Assembly (NCBI GenBank): GCA_964423195.1
Contig: CAYRDY010000115.1
Span: 1 to 5,578, forward strand
DNA from: CAKRHR01 sp964423195
Lineage (GTDB): Bacteria; Bacillota; Clostridia; Lachnospirales; Lachnospiraceae
Length of the DNA: 5,578 nt
Reading direction: 5' to 3'
Shown: positions 1 to 5,246 of the stretch, one piece after another
How positions within the stretch are numbered: position 1 is the stretch's first letter
Layout: every line of letters begins with the position of its first letter
Notes under the pieces: generated by a model
What the model saw: the letters and a program-made list of their open reading frames with translations, nothing else
The model's database searches: none
Told to the model about the DNA's origin: nothing
Program-made: the position numbers and the translations under genes

Positions 1-2
1 AA

Positions 3-167
3 GAACTGGCCTCATCCATTGAAGGGTTTGATGCGGAGCTGGAAATCGAAGGGGGGTTGACACCGACGGTGGAAGTGGCAAACTTGGGGTATAATATCCC
101 TCCCTACCGAAAATCAATATCCGGAGATTATTTTTCATATTTTTTAAGCAGTGAAGTGAAAAGTTAA
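3..167 (+). CDS. 3' end of an unidentified upstream gene (partial)
   Basis: A frame open from the left edge runs 54 codons to a TAA at 165-167, reading ELASSIEGFDAELEIEGG and onward to a C-terminus of FSYFLSSEVKS. No start codon or ribosome binding site precedes it in the window, so it would be the tail of a longer protein. I do not recognise the family. The visible part is acidic at first (several Glu/Asp), then has an Asn-Ile-Pro-Pro-Tyr-Arg stretch and an aromatic, Ser-rich end, with no membrane segment or metal-binding motif. The other two plus-strand frames close early (TGA near 20-22 and 58-60), which mildly favours this frame being real. It is co-directional with rnfC but separated from it by 128 nt containing a promoter, so it is probably not part of the rnf operon. 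It could be a chance open frame. Confidence 0.45.
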   Translation, partial: ELASSIEGFDAELEIEGGLTPTVEVANLGYNIPPYRKSISGDYFSYFLSSEVKS

Positions 168-180
168 GTGCCACTTCACT
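150..180. repeat. Perfect 9-bp inverted repeat around the upstream stop codon
   Basis: AGTGAAGTG (150-158) is exactly reverse-complemented by CACTTCACT (172-180), with a 13-nt loop that contains the TAA stop of the upstream frame. A shorter nested alternative, AAGTG (166-170) with CACTT (172-176), shares the right arm. There is no immediate T-run: the next T-rich stretch (CTTTTTC) is about 20 nt further on. It could be a weak terminator or 3'-end stabilising hairpin for the upstream gene, or a regulator site about 36 nt upstream of the rnfC -35 box. The sequence alone does not decide between these. Confidence 0.5.
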
Positions 181-215
181 AGCGCGCAAATCTTCCTATC
201 CTTTTTCAAAAAATA

Positions 216-244
216 TTGAAAAGTCCCAGAAATCATAGTAAAAT
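216..244 (+). promoter_or_regulatory. Sigma-A-type promoter of the rnf operon
   Basis: TTGAAA (216-221) and TAAAAT (239-244) are separated by exactly 17 nt, each one base from the housekeeping consensus (TTGACA, TATAAT). The surroundings are strongly AT-rich, unlike the GC-rich genes that follow. Transcription would start near 250-252, giving a 5' leader of about 45 nt before the rnfC start. No riboswitch-sized structure fits in that leader and no clear Rex-type operator (TTGTTAA-N4-TTAACAA) is visible. This is the only convincing promoter I find for the six rnf genes. Confidence 0.75.
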
Positions 245-280
245 AAAAATCAAGCATCATTCTGGATCTACAGAGTCAAT

Positions 281-289
281 AGGAGGAGG
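281..289 (+). promoter_or_regulatory. Strong ribosome binding site of rnfC
   Basis: AGGAGGAGG contains two overlapping copies of AGGAGG. The second (284-289) ends 6 nt before the ATG at 296, ideal spacing for a Gram-positive Shine-Dalgarno sequence, and it fixes the rnfC start. Confidence 0.85.
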
Positions 290-295
290 ATTCAT

Positions 296-1648
296 ATGTC
301 TAGTAGTTCTACAGGAATTCTTGGCAGACTCGGATTTGTCAAGAGTCCCGGTGCCCTGGTGCCGCACAGGAAACATACGAAAGATATGGAGACTGTGCAG
401 ATGCCGGTGCCCGCTTCGGTCACGATCCTGATGTCCCAGCACATCGGCGCGCCGTGCACGCCGACAGTGAAAGTCGGCGATCAGGTCTATGTGGGCACGC
501 TGATCGGGGATTCGGACAAATTCGTGTCCGCGCCGATTCACTCCAGCGTCTCCGGCAAGGTCAAAAAGATTGACACCATGGTGACAAGCAACGGCGCCAA
601 CACGCAGTATGTCATGATCGAGGCGGACGGCGAGCAGACGCCTGACCCGACGCTGAAGCCGCCGGTGGTGGAGAATGAGGACGACCTGATCAAGGCCATC
701 AGGGCGTCAGGCCTGGTCGGCCTGGGCGGCGCGGGCTTTCCCGCCCACGTCAAGTTAAATCCGGCGCCGGATGTCAAGGCCAAGATCGACACGCTGATCG
801 TCAACGGGGCCGAGTGCGAGCCCTATATCACGGCCGACATGCGGGAGATTATCGAAAACTCCTGGGATATTCTGTCCGGCATTTACACGGTGGCGGAGCT
901 TTTGCAGGTCAAGCAGGCATTCATCGGCATTGAGGACAATAAGCCTGAGGCCATCAAGATCATGCAGGACATCGCGGCCAAGGACGATGCGCACGGCGAC
1001 ATCGTGAAGGTGAAGATCCTGCCGTCGAGGTACCCGCAGGGCGCTGAGAAAGTGATCATCGATCAGTGCACGGGGCGCCAGGTGCCACCGGGGAAGCTCC
1101 CGTCGGATGTGGGCGTCGTGGTGATGAACGTGGCCTCGATCGCGTTTCTTGCGAGGTATCTAAAGACTGGCATGCCGCTGACGACGAAGCGCATCACGGT
1201 GGACGGCTCAGCGGTGCGCGATCCGAAAAATATCAGTGTCTGTATCGGCACGCCGGTGAGAGATGTGATCGCCTTCTGCGGCGGTTATAAGGAGACGCCG
1301 GCCAAGCTCCTGTACGGCGGCCCGATGATGGGGACGCCGCTCGTCAGCGACGAGCTGCCGATTCTCAAGAATACCAATGCCATCCTGGCATTTAACCGGG
1401 CGGACGCCGAGAGCTTAGAGGAGACGGCTTGCATCCGCTGCGGGCGGTGCGTCAATGCCTGCCCGATGAATCTGATGCCGACCCTGCTCGAACAGTATAC
1501 AGAGACTAAAAATGTGGAAGGCCTCAAACGGCTGAATGTCATGGCCTGTATGGAATGCGGCTGCTGCTCATACGTCTGTCCGGCGAACCGCAAGCTGGTG
1601 CAGTCCATCAGAGTCGGCAAAGTCATCCTGAGAAATAGTGGAAAGTAG
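296..1648 (+). CDS. rnfC: Rnf complex subunit RnfC, NADH/FMN-binding Fe-S protein
   Basis: RnfC is the peripheral cytoplasmic subunit of the Rnf complex and the site of NAD+ reduction in the ferredoxin-to-NAD+ direction. The 450-residue protein shows the family layout. Residues of about 20-110 form the N-terminal barrel-sandwich domain. A flavin/nucleotide-binding core, homologous to complex I subunit NuoF, carries GLGGAGFPAHVKL (142-154) and NGAECEPYITAD (170-181). A SLBB-like segment follows near 290-330. Two ferredoxin-type clusters lie at the C-terminus: Cys379/382/385-Cys389-Pro and Cys418/421/424-Cys428-Pro, with an extra Cys423. The N-terminus has VPHRKHTKDMETVQMP instead of the commoner GGxHPxxxK beginning, a variant I associate with Clostridia, preceded by a Ser-rich start written in AT-rich codons. 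The ATG is set by the strong ribosome binding site at 281-289. It is the first gene of the operon. The stop codon is 9 nt before the preferred rnfD start. Confidence 0.97.
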   Translation: MSSSSTGILGRLGFVKSPGALVPHRKHTKDMETVQMPVPASVTILMSQHIGAPCTPTVKVGDQVYVGTLIGDSDKFVSAPIHSSVSGKVKKIDTMVTSNGANTQYVMIEADGEQTPDPTLKPPVVENEDDLIKAIRASGLVGLGGAGFPAHVKLNPAPDVKAKIDTLIVNGAECEPYITADMREIIENSWDILSGIYTVAELLQVKQAFIGIEDNKPEAIKIMQDIAAKDDAHGDIVKVKILPSRYPQGAEKVIIDQCTGRQVPPGKLPSDVGVVVMNVASIAFLARYLKTGMPLTTKRITVDGSAVRDPKNISVCIGTPVRDVIAFCGGYKETPAKLLYGGPMMGTPLVSDELPILKNTNAILAFNRADAESLEETACIRCGRCVNACPMNLMPTLLEQYTETKNVEGLKRLNVMACMECGCCSYVCPANRKLVQSIRVGKVILRNSGK

Positions 1649-1651
1649 GTG
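1647..1651 (+). promoter_or_regulatory. Ribosome binding site deciding the rnfD start
   Basis: AGGTG overlaps the rnfC stop codon and sits 6 nt before a GTG at 1658. The other in-frame GTG at 1649 lies inside this site and has no good Shine-Dalgarno sequence of its own, so 1658 is the preferred start. Confidence 0.65.
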
Positions 1652-1657
1652 TGGACA

Positions 1658-2590
1658 GTGGATAATCAATTAATCGTTTCATCTTCACCGCATCTGAGCA
1701 GCCCGGTGAAGACAAGGACCCTGATGATTGATGTTATTATTGCGTTATGTCCTGCTTTTATCGCGTCAATCATCCTTTTTGGATTCAGGAGCGTGATCGT
1801 GGTGGTCGCGACGGTCGCGGCCTGCGTGCTGGCGGAGTATATCTGCCGCAAAGTGATGAAGCGGCCCAACACCATCATGGACTGCAGCGCGATCGTGACA
1901 GGCATTCTCCTGGCGTTCAACCTTCCGGTCACCATCCCGATCTGGATGGCGGTGCTTGGCGGCGTGATCGCCATCGTGGTCGTCAAGCAGCTTTTCGGCG
2001 GCATCGGCAACAACTTTGTCAATCCCGCCCTGGCGGCGCGTATTATTCTGATGGTGTCGTTCCCGACACAGATGACGTCGTGGACGGCACCGCTTGACGG
2101 GACAGCCACGGCCACGCCGCTGGCCATGATCGCCGGCGGGCAGACGGACGCCCTGCCGTCCTATCTGGACATGTTTCTCGGCAAGACCGGCGGGTGCCTC
2201 GGCGAGACCTGCGCGCTCGCGCTCTTGATCGGCGGCATCTACCTCGTGGTGAGAAAAGTCATCTCCCCGATCATCCCGCTCACATATATCGCCGTCGTCT
2301 TTGTCTTCTCCGCGATTTTGGGGCAGGATCCGCTGATGATGATTTTGTCCGGCGGCCTGTTTTTGGGCGCGATCTTTATGGCGACGGATTATGTGACCAG
2401 CCCGCTGACCAACAAGGGCAAGCTGATCTACGCGATCGGCTGCGGCATTCTGACAGTGCTGATCCGGAGGTTTGGCTCACTGCCGGAGGGCGTGTCCTTC
2501 TCGATCATTATCATGAATATTTTAGTGCCTCATATTGAGAGACTGACGACGCCGAAGGCATTCGGCACGGTAAAGGAGGCGTCGAAATAA
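1658..2590 (+). CDS. rnfD: Rnf complex membrane subunit RnfD, covalent-FMN protein
   Basis: RnfD is an integral membrane flavoprotein of the NqrB/RnfD family, within the electron route and linked to the ion-translocation path. From the GTG at 1658 it is 310 residues and begins MDNQLIVSSSPHLSSP, the usual family N-terminus; a GTG at 1649 would add only three residues and lacks a proper ribosome binding site. Hydrophobic segments occur at about 23-43, 46-62, 73-107, 185-198, 205-222, 227-243, 257-270 and 280-292. Family motifs are GGIGNNFVNPALAARI (114-129) and ATDYVTSPLTNKGKLIYA near 242-259. TATATPL (149-155) matches the flavinylation site; by comparison with NqrB/RnfD the FMN-bearing residue should be Thr153. 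Attachment needs the flavin transferase ApbE, which is not encoded here. The stop overlaps the rnfG start by one base (TAATG), implying translational coupling. Confidence 0.96.
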   Translation: MDNQLIVSSSPHLSSPVKTRTLMIDVIIALCPAFIASIILFGFRSVIVVVATVAACVLAEYICRKVMKRPNTIMDCSAIVTGILLAFNLPVTIPIWMAVLGGVIAIVVVKQLFGGIGNNFVNPALAARIILMVSFPTQMTSWTAPLDGTATATPLAMIAGGQTDALPSYLDMFLGKTGGCLGETCALALLIGGIYLVVRKVISPIIPLTYIAVVFVFSAILGQDPLMMILSGGLFLGAIFMATDYVTSPLTNKGKLIYAIGCGILTVLIRRFGSLPEGVSFSIIIMNILVPHIERLTTPKAFGTVKEASK

Positions 2591-3147
2591 TGGATGTGAA
2601 AAAGGTACTCGGGCCAACGATCCTCCTGACGGTGATCGTTGCCGTCGTCACGGCGCTGCTGGTGCTGACAAACAATGTGACCAAGGATAGGATCGATGAG
2701 TTGCAGGCGGCCAGCGAGGAGGAGGCCAAGATGGAGGTTCTGTCGGAGGCGGACGGCTTCACGGAGGAGACCGTCAATGTCGACGGGACGGATTATACCT
2801 ACTATGAGGCCAACAACGGCGCGGGTTATGTCTTCACGACGTCCTACAAGGGCTATGGCGGACAGGTCGTCTGTATGACCGGCATCTCTGCCGACGGCGA
2901 GGTCACGGGCGTGAAGCTGACAGAGCAGAATGAGACGCCCGGCCTCGGACAGAAAGCGCTGAATCCTTCGTTTACGGATCAGTATCTGGGAGGCATCCCC
3001 GATGACGGCGAGTTCAATGTCATCAAGGACGACCCCGCTGGCGAGATCAACGCGATCGCCGGTGCGACGATCACATCGCGGGCTGTCACCAATTCGGTGG
3101 ATCAGGCCATTGATATCTATGATGTAGTGACGGGAGGTGCACAGTAA
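2590..3147 (+). CDS. rnfG: Rnf complex subunit RnfG, FMN-binding protein
   Basis: RnfG is a membrane-anchored flavoprotein of the RnfG/NqrC family that relays electrons on the outer face of the membrane. The 185-residue product has one N-terminal membrane anchor (about residues 8-27), then a charged linker rich in Glu/Ala (34-55), then the FMN-binding domain. GVKLTEQNETPGLG (107-120) is the conserved mid-domain segment. The C-terminal EINAIAGATITSRAV region (152-166) contains the [S/A]GATxTS flavinylation motif; Thr160 is the expected FMN-phosphoester residue, with Thr162 as the nearby alternative. Here the first position is Ala rather than Ser, which occurs in the family. A strong AAAGGAGG (2572-2579) lies 10 nt before the ATG, which overlaps the rnfD stop by one base; the 3' end overlaps rnfE in the same way. 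Like RnfD it depends on ApbE encoded elsewhere. Confidence 0.95.
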   Translation: MDVKKVLGPTILLTVIVAVVTALLVLTNNVTKDRIDELQAASEEEAKMEVLSEADGFTEETVNVDGTDYTYYEANNGAGYVFTTSYKGYGGQVVCMTGISADGEVTGVKLTEQNETPGLGQKALNPSFTDQYLGGIPDDGEFNVIKDDPAGEINAIAGATITSRAVTNSVDQAIDIYDVVTGGAQ

Positions 3148-3839
3148 TGGCTAAAAAACAGAAAAGTTACGGCCAAATTTTGACTGCCGGCATTATCAAG
3201 GAGAATCCGGTGCTCCGTCTGGTGCTCGGAACCTGTCCGACGCTGGCGATTACCACGATGGCCATGAACGGCCTCGGCATGGGGGCGGCGGCGACCGTCG
3301 TCCTGATCGGTTCCAACCTTGTGATTTCCCTTTTGAGGAAGGTGATTCCTGATAAAATCCATATTCCGGCATATATCACCATTATCGCCGGTTTTGTGAC
3401 CATCATCCAGTTGTTTGTCAAGGCTTTTGCCCCGGCGCTCGATGAGGCGCTCGGCATCTATCTGCCGCTCATCGTCGTCAACTGCATTATCCTTGGGCGC
3501 GCTGAGAGCTTCGCGAGCAAGAACGGGCCTCTGGCCTCCGTGCTCGACGCGATCGGCATGGGGATCGGCTTTACCGTCACCCTTGTGCTGATGGGCAGCA
3601 TCCGCGAGCTCATCGGCAACGGCACGATCTTCGGCATCACCATCAACAGCGGCAGCGTGATCCCGCCGATGTTGATCTTTATCCTGCCTCCGGGCGGATT
3701 CTTTGTCTTTGGCATGCTGGTTGCCCTGGCAAATAAGATTGCCACGGGGAAGGGCGAGGAGCCGGCGAAGCTCGGCTGCAGCGGCTGCCCGATGAGCGAG
3801 ACCTGCTCCAAGGCTGCGGAAGGGGGATGTGAGTCATGA
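3147..3839 (+). CDS. rnfE: Rnf complex membrane subunit RnfE with Cys-rich C-terminal tail
   Basis: RnfE belongs to the RnfA/RnfE/NqrD/NqrE family of six-helix membrane proteins. It pairs with RnfA in inverted topology and helps hold an Fe-S centre within the membrane. The 230-residue sequence has the two diagnostic intramembrane cysteines: Cys30 in LGTCPTLA and Cys113 in VNCIILGRAESFA. SIRELIGNGTIFG (151-163) is also typical. The gene is preceded by GGGAGGTG (3132-3139), 7 nt before the ATG, and its start overlaps the rnfG stop by one base. After the last membrane helix (about 185-198) comes a soluble tail with Cys211, Cys214, Cys220 and Cys228 (C-x2-C-x5-C-x7-C), which could bind a metal or an extra Fe-S cluster. 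That role is inference. Its TGA overlaps the rnfA start by 4 nt (ATGA). Confidence 0.95.
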   Translation: MAKKQKSYGQILTAGIIKENPVLRLVLGTCPTLAITTMAMNGLGMGAAATVVLIGSNLVISLLRKVIPDKIHIPAYITIIAGFVTIIQLFVKAFAPALDEALGIYLPLIVVNCIILGRAESFASKNGPLASVLDAIGMGIGFTVTLVLMGSIRELIGNGTIFGITINSGSVIPPMLIFILPPGGFFVFGMLVALANKIATGKGEEPAKLGCSGCPMSETCSKAAEGGCES

Positions 3840-4438
3840 GGCTTTCGGTTGTCAATTTAGTTCAGATCTTTCTGGCCGCGATTTTGACCAACAACTATAT
3901 TCTCTCCAGATTCCTCGGCATCTGCCCGTTCCTGGGCGTGTCCAAGAAGCTGAATACGGCGGTGGGCATGAGCGCGGCGGTCATTTTCGTCATGATGATC
4001 GCCACGGCGGTGACCTGGCCGATCCAGACGTACCTCCTGACGCCGAACGACCTCGACTATCTGCAGACGATCGTCTTCATTCTGATCATCGCGGCCCTGG
4101 TGCAGTTTGTGGAGATCGTGCTCAAGAAATATATGGTCAGCCTGTACAATGCGCTGGGCGTCTATCTGCCGCTCATCACGACCAACTGCGCGGTGCTCGG
4201 CGTGACCGTTCTGAATATTGACGAGGGTTACGGCTTTGTCCAGTCCCTGGTCAACAGCTTCGGCAGCGGCCTTGGCTTTATGCTGGCGATGGTGCTGTTT
4301 GCCGGCGTCCGCGGGCGCCTGGAGACGGCTAAGATCCCGAAGGCCATGCAGGGCCTGCCGATCACGCTGGTGTCCGCGTCCCTTGTATCGATTTCATTCC
4401 TCGGTTTCCAGGGGCTTGTTGACGGATTATTCGGATGA
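3836..4438 (+). CDS. rnfA: Rnf complex membrane subunit RnfA
   Basis: RnfA is the partner of RnfE in the membrane core, related to NqrE, with about six hydrophobic helices across 200 residues. The two conserved cysteines expected to share an Fe-S centre with RnfE are Cys30 (LGICPFLG) and Cys118 (TTNCAVLG). Other family marks are the N-terminal ILTNNYILSRFLG (16-28) and YLPLITTNC just before the second cysteine. The length is normal for the family. The ATG overlaps the end of rnfE by 4 nt (ATGA), and a G-rich GGAAGGGGG stretch ending about 9 nt upstream serves as ribosome binding site, so translation is probably coupled to rnfE. The C-terminus is short and hydrophobic, with no cysteine-rich tail, in contrast to RnfE. 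The gene ends 15 nt before the preferred rnfB start. Confidence 0.96.
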   Translation: MRLSVVNLVQIFLAAILTNNYILSRFLGICPFLGVSKKLNTAVGMSAAVIFVMMIATAVTWPIQTYLLTPNDLDYLQTIVFILIIAALVQFVEIVLKKYMVSLYNALGVYLPLITTNCAVLGVTVLNIDEGYGFVQSLVNSFGSGLGFMLAMVLFAGVRGRLETAKIPKAMQGLPITLVSASLVSISFLGFQGLVDGLFG

Positions 4439-4439
4439 T

Positions 4440-4447
4440 AGGAGGTG
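4440..4447 (+). promoter_or_regulatory. Strong ribosome binding site deciding the rnfB start
   Basis: AGGAGGTG is a full-strength Shine-Dalgarno sequence ending 6 nt before the ATG at 4454. The upstream in-frame GTG at 4445-4447 is part of this site and so cannot plausibly be the start. Confidence 0.85.
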
Positions 4448-4453
4448 CCGGTT

Positions 4454-5224
4454 ATGACGGGATTTATTTTGGTTGCGGTCATCGGCCTCATCGCGGGCCT
4501 GATTTTGTCAATCTCATCGATCGTCTTTGCCGTGCCGGTGGACGAAAAGCAGGAGGCCGTCCGCGCGTGTCTGCCGGGCGCCAACTGCGGATCCTGCGGT
4601 TTCTCCGGCTGTGACGGCTATGCCAAGGCGCTGGCGGAGGGCACGGCGGAGAACGGCCTGTGTTCCCCTGGCGGCGCGGACGCGGCGGCGGAGATTGCCG
4701 AGGTGCTCGGCATCTCCGCGGGTTCCGTGGAGAAGAAGGTGGCGATGGTCCAGTGCGGCGGGCACTGTGACAATGTGTCCCAGAAGATGGAGTACCAGGG
4801 CGTGGATACTTGCCAGGCGGTGAGTATGCTCTATGCCGGCGACAGTGCCTGCGCTTACGGCTGCCTTGGCCATGGCGACTGCGCGGCCGCCTGCCCGGAG
4901 GGCGCGATCCGCATCTGCAACGGCCTGGCCGTTGTCGACGAGGATAAATGCATCGGCTGCGGCATCTGTGCGCGGACGTGCCCGAAACATGTCATCGCCA
5001 TTGTCCCGCAGAAGTTCAACCAGCATGTGCGCTGCGTCAATACCGACAAGGGCGCGAATACCCGCAAGGTCTGCAAGGTCGGCTGCATCGGCTGCATGAA
5101 ATGCCAGAAGACCTGTGAGCACGGCGCGATCACCGTGAAGAACAACAATGCCACGATCGACTACGAGAAGTGCCAGAACTGCGGCAAATGCAGGGAGGTC
5201 TGCCCGGTCGGCGCGATCAAGTAA
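4454..5224 (+). CDS. rnfB: Rnf complex subunit RnfB, polyferredoxin accepting ferredoxin electrons
   Basis: RnfB is the entry point for electrons from reduced ferredoxin. From the ATG at 4454 it has 256 residues. An N-terminal membrane helix (about 3-27) is followed by the Fe-S domain typical of RnfB, with Cys39, 45, 48 and 53 in CLPGANCGSCGFSGC. A middle Cys-rich region (Cys101, 105, 120, 133) leads into CLGHGDCAAACPEGAI, which supplies Cys137/143/147. Three ferredoxin-type motifs follow: Cys166/169/172-Cys176-Pro, Cys211/214/217-Cys221 (Glu follows, not Pro) and Cys240/243/246-Cys250-Pro. The cysteines suffice for five and perhaps six [4Fe-4S] clusters; the exact number is inference. It is shorter than the RnfB of Acetobacterium woodii as I recall it. 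It is the last rnf gene. No terminator hairpin follows, and a BrxA-like gene starts 22 nt downstream. Confidence 0.96.
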   Translation: MTGFILVAVIGLIAGLILSISSIVFAVPVDEKQEAVRACLPGANCGSCGFSGCDGYAKALAEGTAENGLCSPGGADAAAEIAEVLGISAGSVEKKVAMVQCGGHCDNVSQKMEYQGVDTCQAVSMLYAGDSACAYGCLGHGDCAAACPEGAIRICNGLAVVDEDKCIGCGICARTCPKHVIAIVPQKFNQHVRCVNTDKGANTRKVCKVGCIGCMKCQKTCEHGAITVKNNNATIDYEKCQNCGKCREVCPVGAIK

Positions 5225-5246
5225 ATTAAAAAAAGTGGTACTCATT

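Noticed and set aside
57..95. Perfect TTGACA (57-62) and perfect TATAAT (90-95) as a promoter
   Set aside because: The spacer is 27 nt, far from the required 16-18, and neither box has a partner at proper spacing. Both lie inside the upstream open frame.
150..206. Inverted repeat plus CTTTTTC as a classical Rho-independent terminator
   Set aside because: The T-rich stretch starts about 20 nt after the stem rather than directly behind it, so I report only the repeat.
259..276. Small hairpin ATTCTG/CAGAGT in the rnfC leader
   Set aside because: The stem is only 6 bp and includes a G-U pair, so it is too weak and too common to call a regulatory element.
216..431. Short plus-strand frame starting at TTG 216
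   Set aside because: Its start codon is the -35 box of the rnf promoter and it overlaps rnfC out of frame. There is no ribosome binding site and no recognisable product.
1747..2538. Plus-strand alternative frames inside rnfD (1747-2097 and 2194-2538)
   Set aside because: Their translations are Arg/Asp/Gly-rich, as expected of off-frame reading of GC-rich codons, while the rnfD frame matches its family along its entire length.
4445..4453. GTG 4445 as the rnfB start
   Set aside because: This GTG is part of the AGGAGGTG ribosome binding site. The ATG at 4454 has ideal spacing and gives a normal RnfB membrane-helix N-terminus.
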